DNA of 54,803 bases from Phoronis australis (taxonomy: Eukaryota > Phoronida > Phoronidae): contig NMRA01000254.1 in assembly GCA_002633005.1 (NCBI GenBank), positions 373,370 through 428,172 of the forward strand, in the 5' to 3' direction. Position 1 is the stretch's first letter; every line of letters begins with the position of its first letter. A model generated the notes under the pieces. That model was not told the origin of the DNA. It ran no database searches and worked only from the letters and a program-made list of their open reading frames with translations. Below are positions 21,877 through 32,765 of this stretch, in pieces. A program made the translations under genes and the position numbers.

Positions 21877-22633
21877 TCTACAGTAATTCTGCTGCTAAAG
21901 TCGTGGAGCAATCTTACATGTATGCGTCTTTTTTCATGGACATGAAATGCAGCGTCACCTATTGGCCAATTTCCTTTTTGTCCAATCAGCTCTTCCACAC
22001 GGTCGCGCACATAACATGTTATAACAAATTGTCATTTCGTTATAAACCGTTATCGTTTTAATACCAGCGAATCAAATTTCTGAGCAAATTTTGCTACAGT
22101 GAAGTTGTGGTCATCTCCCGAAATGTGTTGCAAAGTCAGCCGGCAAATCGCGCTTGTGCGTGTCACGAGCGTACTGTTTTCAAGTGGACAACAGACTCTT
22201 ATTTGTTACAAAGTCAGGGAAATTATTCAAGAAAATGACGAACGAAATGGTGACATTGTCTCTTGTATCACCTGTAACGTAATTTGAACATTAACCTTCT
22301 CTGCCGTTAGCTATCTTTGATTCCAGTTTCAACATTTCAGAACTCCTATTAGAGTCTTATTGATGCGAGGAATGAGCCCTATGAACTATTTCCTTAAAAA
22401 TGTTCGAAATAATTAAAAATTCAAGACAATTGATAATGAAGTTCAAAAAACATTTAATTCAAAAACATTTAGAATTTCAAACCAGGCACAACGAATTCGA
22501 GGCCTCGCAAAGCACTAACAATTGCAGTCGTTTGCAGTGATGTTTTCGTCAAGGTTACGAAGAGTTGAGCAATTAACTGTCTGTGCATGTAACTCGTAAG
22601 ATTCAGCAGCGCATAGTAATTTCAGTTGTTTGG
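21877..22633. other. No recognised gene
   Basis: A small plus ORF at 22099-22287 has no domain. The words CGTCACCTATTGGCCAATTTC (about 21950-21971) and, inverted, GGCCAATAGGTGACGCAAT (25441-25459) mark a dispersed repeat. The part next to 22634 should include the 3' UTR of the stress-protein gene; no AATAAA in minus orientation was found close by. Confidence 0.4.
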
Positions 22634-23125
22634 CTACGTTTGGCATGGCCGCGGAACGATTAACACAGGACTTTCAAGATGGCGCAGAACGTAGTCGCTG
22701 ACACTTCCTAAAAAGGTCCGCCGTAATGTGTTCAGTCCGCGCGATCCGACTACGACTAGTGCTGTTCCGTTGTTTTTAGCACACTGACAAATGGCATTGC
22801 CAACCTCTGAAGACGACGGCGTTACACTTCTGGTGGTAAGGTACGTCCACGAGGGTTCCGGAATTTCGGCATTCTTCAATATTTTACGATACTTCTTTTC
22901 GACAGCGGCAAGATATTGGCTGTGGTCTTGAATGGCCTTCTCGAACTCTTTCACTGGCATGTATTTATGACTTCCACAGAAACCAGCTGGAGGAAAAGGG
23001 TTTTCAACCACGTGTAGCAACGTAATGTGGTCTTGATTTCCACGAATATTTTTAAGATAGAAAGCAAGAGCAAAATCGGAACTCTCACTGTTATCCACGG
23101 CGACGAGGATTTTTCTAGTCGCCAT
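22634..23125 (-). CDS. Universal stress protein (UspA family), intronless
   Basis: 163 residues, a complete single Usp domain. These small cytosolic Rossmann-like proteins bind nucleotides and dimerise; in animals they are found mainly in cnidarians and other invertebrates and are often linked to stress, though exact roles are unknown. Strand 1 reads KILVAVDNSES (5-15) and supplies the adenine/phosphate-contacting Asp. The ATP-binding signature G-2x-G-9x-G-S is intact: G127, G130, G140-S141 in VGSRGLNTLRRTFLGS. The C-terminal strand is SPVLIVPRP. Length is normal for the family. The next gene upstream (24060-24539) is a paralogue in the same orientation, 934 bp away. No intron is visible. The downstream end is close to repeat debris. 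Confidence 0.95.
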   Translation of the reverse strand: MATRKILVAVDNSESSDFALAFYLKNIRGNQDHITLLHVVENPFPPAGFCGSHKYMPVKEFEKAIQDHSQYLAAVEKKYRKILKNAEIPEPSWTYLTTRSVTPSSSEVGNAICQCAKNNGTALVVVGSRGLNTLRRTFLGSVSDYVLRHLESPVLIVPRPCQT

Positions 23126-24059
23126 GTTGGTTTTTATCCTATTTTACATGTAAATAGTAAGCTATTCGAGTAGATACTTGTCCAATCGTTAAACGATAGG
23201 ACAGGCGTTCTCATATTCTTGTTAAGCTAACCGCATCTTCTTTGAAAACCCAGGTATAATGAAGGCGTGGCATGTGAAACATCCATCGTGAAGTCATGAT
23301 GACCACGTGGCGCATGTTGTTTTGTTTAAAGCAATGAACATTATTCACTTTCTGAATTGTTTGCTCATTTTTCAAGGGACTGTGCCACTGGATTTTTTTG
23401 AACTTTGAACTAAAATGAAGCGGGAAGAAAGTCCTTAAAAACGCAATTATTATACTCGCTTGTGCCAAACAGCGACAGTGCGGTTAACAGGATTAAGCCT
23501 TTTTCCAGCTCATTGACAAGTAACACAGTGGACATTTCTAATACAATTCCCAAAGTATTCCTTGTGGCGAAGCTCATCTTTGACCAGTTGTAAGAGCTAG
23601 GCCACAATAGTCATTTAAAGCCCTGGGCAGCGCACCACTGAAAAAAAGTGGGGGCAATAGCCCCCCCCCCAGCCCCCTATGGTGCGCCACCCATGAAAGC
23701 GCTGCAGTTCACCCTATTTAACAGCCTCAACAGACGAAAATCGCTGTTTACTCTTATCAAGTCGATTTCCTAATGTTTCATACTGTGATAAATTCAAATG
23801 TCCGTTACCAAGCCAAGGGCAATGAATATAATGTGTGTGGCGTTTTCAAATTCGCAATTTTAAGTCTGATCGACCAACACCAATGAACTCAGAAGTGTTC
23901 ATTTGGGTCCCTAATGGTTTCGTTGTTGTGTTTAACTGATATAAAATTCTGTTATGGTGAGAAATATAATGAAGCCGTCTTCATGAGAGTAAGAAGACGT
24001 TATTCAGGGCAAAATGCAGTTTTAAGCAAGCCTTTTTACGATGGGAAAACTCGTAAAAC
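23126..24059. other. Spacer between the two stress-protein genes, with a small G/C-run foldback
   Basis: Contains the promoter region of the 22634-23125 gene, but no clear TATA or heat-shock element array was seen. At about 23628-23695 a short inverted element has GCAGCGCACCACTG at one end and TATGGTGCGCCACC at the other, around a GGGGGC...GCCCCCCCCCC core, similar in style to the element at 35464-35715. A direct TTTCGTTGTTGTGTTT-type AT-rich stretch follows; nothing else supported. Confidence 0.45.
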
Positions 24060-24539
24060 TCATTTTGGAACAATCAAGAGGGGGCGCCCAAGATGGTGCA
24101 GCACGTAATCACAGACACTTCCGAGAATTGTGCGTCGCAAGGTGTTCTGCCCGCGACAGCCCAGTACCACTGTGTCAGTCTTGTTCTTTTTGGCGTGCTC
24201 GCATATCAGGTGGCCTATTTCAGACGCCGAGGCACACGTGTTACTGCAAGTGATATACTTGTAAGCCTTAGAGGGAATGTTCGCTTCTCGGAGCATGTTT
24301 GTATACTTCTCTTCCATCTGTGCGTTTGCCTTGTTGTGGGCTGTCATGATGTTCTCCCATTCTTTAGTTGGGATGTTCAGTGGAGATCCCAAGGCTAACG
24401 AGGGAAGATGTGGGTACTCAATGACGTGGATGACGGTCACGTGATGCCCCTCTCTGTACAAGTTCTTCATGTAAAACTGCAGTGCATTGTCAGCACTCTC
24501 GCTGTTATCAACGCCCACTAGAAATGAGCTAGCCGACAT
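24060..24539 (-). CDS. Universal stress protein (UspA family), paralogue of the neighbour
   Basis: 159 residues, single Usp domain, intronless. It aligns without gaps to the protein at 22634-23125 over its full length, with about 76 of 159 positions identical by hand count (roughly 48%). Conserved: FLVGVDNSES (6-15), HVTVIHV (33-39), and the ATP-binding signature G127, G130, G140-S141 in LGCRGQNTLRRTILGS, so nucleotide binding is expected. Differences include extra cysteines (98, 102, 128, 143) that could be redox-sensitive, which is inference. The head-to-tail pair points to an old tandem duplication, given the divergence. Confidence 0.95.
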   Translation of the reverse strand: MSASSFLVGVDNSESADNALQFYMKNLYREGHHVTVIHVIEYPHLPSLALGSPLNIPTKEWENIMTAHNKANAQMEEKYTNMLREANIPSKAYKYITCSNTCASASEIGHLICEHAKKNKTDTVVLGCRGQNTLRRTILGSVCDYVLHHLGRPLLIVPK

Positions 24540-27109
24540 TTTTTACGGTTTCACTCTCTGTATATCAGACTATCCGTTGTGCAAGTTGTTTTGCAAACTA
24601 CACGTAGCGTATATCGTGACGAGCACGTGAGATAAAACGTGGTAAACGAAATAGCATATTGATATCAAGCGCATTTTACTTATTTTCAGTTGCCGTAGTC
24701 AAAAATTGATGGAACAATCAAACACTCCGCACAGCTTACTTTTTTCGCACGTGACCATTGCAAGAGACATGAATCGATGACTGACTAATCACACTGCTTG
24801 AACTCGAAGCATAGCACAAGAATCATCAATTTTTAGTATAGGCTCGTACAAAGTTTGGAAATATGGAAACAAATAATGATCAACATTCAGTTATTTGATA
24901 ATAGAAAATGATGCAATCAAACAATCGCGACTATGCAGATGTAATAAGTCATCGACACGTATAGCCAGCCATGAAGACTGTCGTCAAAATACAGCTTCCG
25001 TATACCCCAGAATTGCACACAGCCAGGGTAGTTCTGCTCGTCACCTCGCCGTGAAACGTGTATCAAAATGTAAAGCTAAAATCCGGACGGGGTGCATGCA
25101 AAATCTGAGAATCAACATACACTCATCTTGCCCGTTACAGCCGTTTAAGTGAAAAACAATGCAATAAACGTCATTTTCATGCGTAACTCTCCGCCTTTTC
25201 TAACAATGAAAAGTATGTCGTCGTTTTGAAAACAGTACGCTTCTGTCACGCGCACGCGCTTTTTCCTAAAGTTTTGCGACATCTCGGGATATGATGATAG
25301 CTTGGCAGCAGCAAAATTCCTTCTGAATTCGGCTTTTTGGGAGTCAAAATTCTAAAAACTTAAAATGAAGTGAAACCAGACATGTACGCAACCTCGTGAA
25401 AGAACAACATTTGATTGAAGAATCGGCGAAAAAAGAAACTGGCCAATAGGTGACGCAATATTTCATGGCGCCGAAAGCCGCCGCTAAAGATCGCTCCACA
25501 AATTTAGCAGCGGAAGAACGGTTGAACGCCATTTTTTCCAACACCAATAAATAATTTAGTTTACTCAAGGAAGACTGTAGTTTTTAATGACACTAATTTT
25601 GTGTCAGATTTTATCTTACCACTTTTTACCCACATGGGTGCAAAGCTGTATATTTAGTATACAGCTTTGTACCAAGACTACGACAAGTTAAGTTCATGTA
25701 TCCTTGAGCATGCGCATCACTGATTGGCGACTGGAAAGTCGGGCTGCAAACATAGGTTGGATCAGCCTAGACAATTGGAAAAACTGTACATTCTCGAACC
25801 GAAAACATTCATGTCACTCAATAACAATATCACGTCAACAAGTCTAAAGCTCTGGGAATGACTCCAGCCCGCATACATGGATTTGCGCTGACCGCCCCCT
25901 AATCTCTCTTTTCCTCTCAGTCGTTGACGGGTTAGAATTTAATGTCAGGTGTCTCCTATGATTCTGTCTGTCAGCACGGACGATGGTTAAGTACTAGTCG
26001 AAACGTTTGTTTGCATATAATTACGTATAAATCTTTAGTAAAGTGTAGTATCATCACCTTCATGTTCCCGAAACACTGTAGCTGCTTTTCCACAAGCTTA
26101 TTAAACGATTTACTTGGAACGTTTTAAACAAAACTTGTAAATTCGCCGTGTGACAGCAATTTAATACGTTTCAAGTCTTTTGAGTCGAATTTCGAGGAAA
26201 GAGATGAGACCCCTGACCCAGGACAAAGAACTTGAAATCGCTTCGTGTACAAAACAAACTCAATATCGCTAAAACGTTATGCAGTTGTTGAACGTCACCC
26301 GCCGATTGTCGTACGATAAGTCTTTATAACCTCGCGTATTTGCGCTTTGGGACATTCCACGCTTTTCCGGGACCGTTTTCTTTTTAGACAAAAACATATA
26401 AGACTTAGGTTAGCTATGTGTGACGTCGTTTTCGATAAAACGCATTAAATTCAAACGACGAATTTAAAATGTGTTAACTTAAAGTGTTCGCGTTTTCTTC
26501 TCTGCCAAAGAATTTCACCTAAATTGCTCGCCTGAGTTGCATTGAAGGTGTCACGAGTTCCGGTTCACGCGACCGTCACCTCAGTTTCTCCGGCGTAACA
26601 TGCAGCTCATTATGGGACGGGCTAATAATAATTGGAGCAATTAATTAACGAGTGAATTACAATAAAAAACAGCACCGCTAATGTTGACCAAGAATAAGTG
26701 TATTTCGTGTGTTAGAAATTCATTTTGTCTATTGTGCGTGGGCTTTGTGAGTGGACGTGGAGCTTACTTGCCTGCGACAGTAAGGTCATTGTGTATTTTA
26801 CAAACAGACGGAAACTTTACATGCGCACGCTAAGAGACAAGATTTAGGATTGGTCCGATTCATCGTCTGCTGTCTCTTGGCCATATCAGACGTTCACTGT
26901 GAATACATGTACATGTATACTGCATGCCCTCAAAACATGTTTCACCTTTTAACCAATCTTATGTGGTACTGGAGTCGCGTGCAATACACTACAAAATACC
27001 TTATCCACTTGAGCTGTCTGCAACAGCCACGTGACTGATCTTTGCCCCACAATCCGTGCCCTGCTCTCTCCTACCGTAAAAATCACACACTGTGTCATGT
27101 AGTTTCTTA
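24540..27109. other. No recognised gene; upstream of the stress-protein pair
   Basis: No ORF with a domain on either strand. A perfect 11-bp-arm hairpin AAAGCTGTATA/TATACAGCTTT lies at 25642-25668. A dispersed repeat (GGCCAATAGGTGACGC, about 25440) matches inverted sequence near 21960. The bases before 27110 are the likely 3' UTR of the Lys/Ser-rich gene. Confidence 0.4.
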
Positions 27110-27446
27110 CTAGATTTGAAGAAAGTCCTCCACCTTTTTTCGATGTTCACCGTAAAGAATACTTCGAAACATTGTAGAGTCTAAAGGCACATTATTATTT
27201 TGTCTCTTCAAGGTGTCTAACTCGGATGCACTCAACGGTTCGTTGTTCATCAGCTTTTCCATCAAGTCCTTTTCTCTTCTTTTCCCGTAACCGCCACGTA
27301 TAGCCGATTGTAGTGACGAATCCACTATTCTGTCTAAAGCTTCAAGATAAGAGTTAATGTCATCTTTGTCCGAATCTGACTTCGATTTTGTCGACTGCTT
27401 TTTCTCCTTCGTAGCACCTTTTGAATCCTCTGGGAGATCTTGAGGC
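27110..27446 (-). CDS. Lys/Ser-rich protein, terminal exon
   Basis: Final exon of the five-exon minus-strand model (33787-27110). Acceptor GGTTACTAG|G, entered in phase 2, completing the Arg codon begun in the previous exon. It encodes about 111 residues: a charged start (KEKKQSTKSKSDSDKDD) like the two preceding exons, then a folded-looking helical end: INSYLEALDRIVDSSLQSAI, GGYGKRREKDLMEKLMNN, PLSASELDTLKRQNNN, FRSILYGEHRKKVEDFLQI, stop. The C-terminal ~85 residues are the only part that looks like a compact domain; I do not recognise the family. All five exon joins keep frame, which is strong evidence that the gene is real. Confidence 0.75.
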
Positions 27447-28310
27447 CTAGTAACCAAATGTTAAAACATTTAAAGAGGAAAATAAATTCGCCTTGGCTGC
27501 AAATATCGAAATTGATAAATAGCATTACTAAGGCATTTGACAGAATACCAAACTAAGGCAGTACTATCAAAATAATCACCATTGAAAAGTAATTGTGCGG
27601 ACAGCCTCAGTTTGGATTCAAATTTATAATCTCGTGGTCGCGGTTTAACGCCCTTGTGGCGGAGCTAAACCAAACCCGGTAAAATATTTTACGCGCATTT
27701 AACTGGTGTAGCAAAATCACCGGCCTTGATTTCGGAGATTGATTTCTGGCGGAAAAAGACGACAAGTGATATTTGTAACAAAATTAAGTTTTTCCGTTGT
27801 TTCATAGTTCTAGTCAAAGCTAATAACTTCTAAATGTCTGTCCCATACAACAATAATCGCAAAATACGTTTTTAGCCGCAAAGCCAATAATGTAAGAGTG
27901 AAGTAAAGGGAGGGAATTGTTCGCAAGCAAAATGAAATTCACTGTGGCAGTAGACTACGCCGAGATATATCGTAGATCTTGATCTATTCTTCAGCTGTTA
28001 ACCCAAAACATTTTTCACCACTGAATGTTTTATTCGTAATAGCAGGCGTGTATGCACTGGAGTTCCTTTGCAAATATTTTACAATGGAAAATTTGTATGC
28101 CGTGCAGCAATGGAGGGGTACCAAGCACCCATCAAACCCGTGACGTTACTCCCATGACCTCGACAACATCCAAAACGTGTGTAAAATGCTACTTGAAGAT
28201 GTCTTCCTACAAAAGTTTGTTTTGTTAAACTTCGCTTCGTACATTGTCCTACATGTAATAACTCTGATGACCAATTTCCGAATAGTTAATGCAGTGCCAT
28301 TTGGATTTAC
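27447..28310 (-). other. Intron 4 of the Lys/Ser-rich gene
   Basis: Bounded by GAG|GTAAAT (28311/28310) and TTACTAG (27447). AT-rich, no internal element recognised. Confidence 0.65.
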
Positions 28311-28499
28311 CTCGGTTGAGCTTTCTGTTTGGATCCGCCATGTGTCGTTGCTGTCTTGTTTTTATTTTCACTTGCGACATTTTCTTTAGCATTAGAAGTG
28401 CTTTGGTTATCGTCTTCCTTTGTAACTGATTGCTGTTCGGATTGTGAAGGTGACTGGCTTTTCTGTTTCGTCTTCTTCTCGTTCGAGCGTATAGGAGAG
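28311..28499 (-). CDS. Lys/Ser-rich protein, duplicated exon B
   Basis: 189 nt, exactly 63 codons, entered and left in phase 2, so it can be gained or skipped without breaking frame. Acceptor ATTTCCAG|C, donor CCGAG|GTAAAT. The product is hydrophilic: SSPIRSNEKKTKQKSQSPSQ, then SEQQSVTKEDDNQST, KENVASENKNK, ending QKAQPR. It lines up with the preceding exon (29491-29739): SS start, K-QK-QS--QSEQ, EDD-Q, KE-V--EN+N. This points to exon duplication within the gene. Predicted disordered; no domain. Confidence 0.75.
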
Positions 28500-29490
28500 C
28501 TGGAAATCATGGGAACGGAATCTTAATAAAGCTAATCTTTAAAACAAAAACAGAATTTTTTATGAAGTCAATGAAAAAGTAAAATTAGGTATAAAAATTA
28601 AATTGTTAGTTAATTCAACATCGACTGCTGTCCCTCCTGCCTCAAGCATACTGACCGATTCCATGTCAAATCAAACTGGCAATAGTCACTCACTGAATGC
28701 ATAAATTAATTTACATGTCCCATTTCCAACATTTACGTGTACTAGGTATTTTATTAGATATATATGTTTTCTGTTGTCGAGTCCCCATGGAGCGCAAATC
28801 AAACCTCCGTTTTTGGGCCGTTACAGCATGGAATAGAGGTCACGGGTGGAAAACGACGCTGTGGCGATGAAGCCTCAGCGAGAACATTCTATTGCATCCC
28901 GATTTCACCGTCTAGAAGTCAATAAGGATGTGTGAAACATAATCTCCTTCACGCGTTGAAGGTTTGATGGAGATCCGTTACTTTTTTTTGGTTGGTCCTT
29001 GAGAACCAGCTAACCCATTGAAACATCGCAAGACTTGTTTGATCGCAGAAGCCGATAAAGCAAAAGCGCCGTCTTCTGCGCATATAGGGCGCTGCCGACA
29101 AATGGCATTTGGCTTTAATACGTTTGAAAATGTTCAACGTCGTCCTGCGATCACCTTATCTCGGCTCCTAAAGCCTTAGTTACATGTCGAACGATGCTCA
29201 GCCAATCCCGCAGATTGATTTGTAACATCGGTTTGCTTAACATGATCGGGCCATTTTTACTACTAGCTACATGTATTGGGTATTTTTGACGCCGCCTTCC
29301 GGCCGGTGCTACCATAATCATCCAAATGTCGGCGGATACGATCATTTTTAAGGAAAATACTCATCAGATCGGCTACGGAAGTTTGAAGAGATCCAGCCAA
29401 GTGAAAAGAAGTGTGTCAACTCAGCTGCTCATTTCAAAAACGGCCGCTTTTGCCTCGTGGAAAAAATGTCTACTCTTCATATGGAGTTAC
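28500..29490 (-). other. Intron 3 of the Lys/Ser-rich gene
   Basis: From donor CAGAG|GTAACT (29491/29490) to acceptor ATTTCCAG (28500). Minus ORFs at 28949-29137 and 29151-29345 lie inside it and show no domain. Confidence 0.65.
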
Positions 29491-29739
29491 CTCTGCCGTT
29501 CTTTCAGTTTGTTTCTATCATGTCTGGCTGATGGATTGTTTCTATCATGTCTGGCTGATGGATTGTTTCTATCATCTCTGACTGATGGATTGTTCCTATT
29601 TTCCTTCGAGACTTTTTCTTTGACGACAAGAGGAGTCTGGCCATCATCTTCCTCTGGGTGCTTGTCCAATTTTTGTTCGGATTGGGCGGTTGATTGTTTT
29701 TTCTGATCAGTCTTCGTCTCTGCCGCGGTCACTGACGAT
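29491..29739 (-). CDS. Lys/Ser-rich protein, duplicated exon A with 9-residue repeats
   Basis: 249 nt, 83 codons, phase 2 in and out. Acceptor GTTTTCCAG|A, donor GGCAGAG|GTAACT. It reads SSVTAAETKTDQKKQSTAQS, then EQKLDKHPEEDDGQT, KEKVSKENRN, and ends in tandem nonapeptides RNNPSVRDD, RNNPSARHD, RNNPSARHD, then RNKLKERQR. The first half is homologous to exon B (28311-28499). Highly charged and probably disordered. The tandem units are exact enough to be length-variable between individuals (inference). Confidence 0.78.
29508..29600 (-). repeat. Coding 27-bp minisatellite
   Basis: Forward-strand unit GATGGATTGTTTCTATCAT plus GTCTGGCT, 27 bp, three near-identical copies plus partials, inside exon A of the Lys/Ser-rich gene; encodes RNNPSARHD on minus. 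Confidence 0.85.
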
Positions 29740-30359
29740 CTGGAAAACAGGTGAGATTGTTAGCCGGTGCAATTGCAACGTAGGTAACATTCAACTATAA
29801 AAAGTTCCTTGATCCATGGACTAGTAAGTCAAGCTAAAGTGAAATTTAAAGGGCTTAAACGGGCCTGCGTTCCGCACACTACCGAAGAAACGCGAAATAT
29901 GGCGAGATATCCCCGTGTACATGTACATTGTATTACCAGCGAAGAATGTGATTACGCCAAATTAACTTGTTAAATTCTTGCAACCCGCTTCTGCGTTCCG
30001 TAAATCAAGTTTCATGCAAGAAAAGTGATATCACTCAAGTCTTAACAAGATATCGCCATTGCAACCGATCGAAGCGCGTGATCACCGTGGTTTTTCTCGC
30101 TAATGTCTAAGGTCTACGGAACGTAGTCCAGCCTTAACTACAGTGTATTTATACGACGATGTGTGCGTGTCGTCTTCCTGCACTAACACAACTAAAAGAA
30201 ACAGTCGTGTACAATTGTACATGTAAGATCGATTTTTTTCGAACGTGTTAAATGACAGAGGCAAATTGATGGACAATCTGAGAATCGTGAACTATCGCAC
30301 GGCTACATGTACTGTCAAAATCTGCAACGTAATGAATAAATGGACTTCGAATAGCTTAC
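29740..30359 (-). other. Intron 2 of the Lys/Ser-rich gene
   Basis: From donor TCAAG|GTAAGC (30360/30359) to acceptor TTTTCCAG (29740). Contains several TACATGTA words (29917-29927, 30218, 30304). Confidence 0.7.
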
Positions 30360-31897
30360 CTTGACACGTTTGGTTCGTTTACATCTCTTATATGTCGTTT
30401 ATAGCTAGATTCCGATTTCAGGCATGGAGAAGGAATCGGTGGCAAAACTTCAAAACTACCCAAACTTCGATCAGAGTTTCTAGAGGCAGGGGATTGTTTG
30501 AAGTTATCTGGTTTGGACGACATTTCTTGATTTTGAATTTCTGATTGAGCAGTTGACTGCTCTCTGCTCGTGCCATGAAAGTGATTTTCGTAGTTTTGTA
30601 AAACACTGGGCGAATCAGAAACACTGTCCACCCATTTTTCTACTTTTGTCTTTTTGTCAAGGGATTTATCCAGCAGTTTCAGATTTTCTGATGTCATTTT
30701 CGCATGCGTCAATTCTCCTTTAGAAGTTAATTGGTCATTAAAGGAATATTTCGTGTTCTCCTTTGTCTTTTCAATTTTGCTATCGACCTGTTTTGCAGCA
30801 CTCAGTGGTTCCGACTTCTGTTTCCTGAACTCGTCTTTCTTAGTGCTACTTAAGTTCCGCTCCTTGCTTTCCTTTTTATTTCCAAATCGATACTCCACTT
30901 CTGTATCAGTATGCGCAATATTCGAATCGACGTGTTTTCTGTGTTTCTTTTTGGTCACAGTTGTATACACACAGTCGGCTTCACTTGAGTCACGCGTTAC
31001 TCGGGAAGACGTTTTGCTGACCTGACTTTGAGAAATGTCACTAGTTTCCTGATAAATAATTCTTTCATGTTTTTCATCATACTTGTATGATTTTGACGTT
31101 TTATCTTCAACAACGTGTTTTTCTTTCAATGACGCTTTTCGCTGTTCTACTTCTTTCGTTCCTACACGTCGGCTTCGTTCATCATTTATTTCAGACGCAT
31201 CGAGATTTGCTCTTGTATGTTTGCTTTCATCCAGTTGCTCGTTTTTCGAGCTATGTTTCCTACTTTTGCTTCTAGCTCTTGCGTGTATGTTCTCGTGTTC
31301 GGCTGTTACGCTTCCACCGTTTTGCTTTGTGTCTTTTCCAACTGTCCTTGATGTTTCAATACGTTTTTCCGATTCCACAAAACTTAAACTCGTCTGTTTT
31401 CCCTTCTCCGGGCATTTATTAATTGAAGTCTCTTTGACGTCTTTTACTTTGTCTCTCTTGTTGGAAACTTCGTTAGACTCATTGCTAATGGCCTTTTCTT
31501 TTCGGCTTTCTTCATGATTCGTTGTAGCACGTTTGGTGATACTTTTAAATTCACCGTGTTTTTGGCCTTCATTGGTCAACTGAGAGTTTTTCACGGACGA
31601 TCCAACTTCGTCTTCGCTATCAGAGGAAAATATGACCTTTTTACGCTTTTGGGTACCTTTTTGTTGGTTTTTCTCTTCTAACAATTTTTCATACTTATCA
31701 AAAACACCTCCGTTCTTCGGGACATATTCTTTCTTTTTATGCTTTTTACTGGATTTTCTTTCCTTCTGTGAGTTATCTTGTTTTTTGGACTTGCTTGCCC
31801 ATTCATCTCGGTTATCTTCCGGTTGAACGATGGCTGACGAAAGTTCTCGAACAGGCTGCGGCTTCCTGCGGGGATTTTTGGCCTCGTACTCCTGCGC
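30360..31897 (-). CDS. Lys/Ser-rich protein, large central exon
   Basis: 1538 nt encoding about 512 residues; acceptor CTATTGCAG|GCGCAG (phase 0), donor TCAAG|GTAAGC (phase 2). The frame runs open upstream into the intron (to 32047), but that part is low-complexity read-through. Start: AQEYEAKNPRRKPQPVRELS, then a strongly basic patch KSSKKHKKKEYVPK (about 49-61, possible nuclear signal), FDKYEKLLEEK, KRKKVIFSSDSEDEV (84-98, resembling a casein kinase 2 type acidic cluster), then ~400 residues rich in K, E, S, T, D with no hydrophobic core and likely coiled coil or disorder. This composition is typical of nuclear/RNA-processing or scaffold proteins. No named family recognised. Opposite-strand frames at 30654-31025, 31083-31517 and 31632-31826 are shadows. 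Confidence 0.85.
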
Positions 31898-32287
31898 CTG
31901 CAATAGTAAAGAATAACTTGCTGATGTATCTCCACCCTCAAACCTCCCGTGTTGCGTTTTATAGCAAAAGTGAAGAGCAGAACGGTGTTGATCATAATGG
32001 AAGTGTTTGCAATAATGACGATAACAATGTTGAAGGTGGTGATGCACGTGTTGATGATGGTGTTAATAATGGTGTTGGTGTTGTTTGTGTGTTGGTGTTA
32101 TTAGTGTTGTTATTGTTGGTGTTTGTGGAGGTGGCGGCGGTGGAAGTGGAAGAGCTGCCGCCGCCGAGGAAAATTCCAGGCCCTGAATAAACAGACGTCT
32201 GCAACTGTAATGGCATCAATGATGCAGTGATGGATGTTTATGTCACGTGATTAAGGTGATAAGAGTGATGGTGGGGTCATTGACGAA
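31816..32287. repeat. Direct duplicate, copy 1 (probable unmerged allele)
   Basis: This stretch, including the first ~80 bases of the large exon and adjoining intron, is repeated at 32289-32765 with only scattered differences (for example an inserted CATGTA and single substitutions). The two copies are separated by one N at 32288. Intronic sequence here includes a GTTGTTGTTATT-type low-complexity run. Confidence 0.85.
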
Positions 32288-32288
32288 N

Positions 32289-32765
32289 CTTCCGGTTGAA
32301 CGATGGCTGACGAAAGTTCTCGAACAGGCTGCGGTTTCCTGCGGGGATTTTTGGCCTCGTACTCCTGCGCCTGCAATAGTAAAGAATACATGTAACTTGC
32401 TCATGTATCTCCACCCTCAAACCTCCCGCGTTGCGTTTTATAGCAAAAGTGAAGAGCAGAACGGTGTTGGTCATAATGGAAGTGTTTGCAATAATGACGA
32501 TAAAAATGTTGAAGGTGGTGATGCACGTGTTGATGATGGTGTTAATAATGGTGTTGGTGTTGTTTGTGTGTTGGTGTTATTAGTGTTGTTATTGTTGGTG
32601 TTTGTGGAGGTGGCGGCGGTGGAAGTGGAAGCGCTGCCGCCGCCGAGGAAAATTCCAGGCCCTGAATAAACAACGTCTGCAACTGTAGTGGCATCAATGA
32701 TGCAGTGATGGATGTTTATGTCACGTGATTAAGGTGATAATAGTGATGGTGGGGTCATTGACGAA
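32289..32765. repeat. Direct duplicate, copy 2 (probable unmerged allele)
   Basis: Near-identical to 31816-32287. If real it would carry a truncated copy of the large exon's 5' end (32289-32370) inside the intron. The single-N junction makes an assembly origin more likely. Confidence 0.85.

Noticed and set aside
24093-24398. Plus frames opposite the second stress-protein gene
   Set aside because: Antisense shadow of a conserved coding region.
30654-31826. Plus-strand frames of 62-144 codons opposite the large exon
   Set aside because: Antisense shadows of a Lys/Ser/Glu-rich coding exon, giving Phe/Ser/Leu-rich nonsense.
31898-32047. N-terminal extension of the large exon frame with a His-rich start
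   Set aside because: It lies upstream of the CTATTGCAG acceptor in low-complexity intron sequence.
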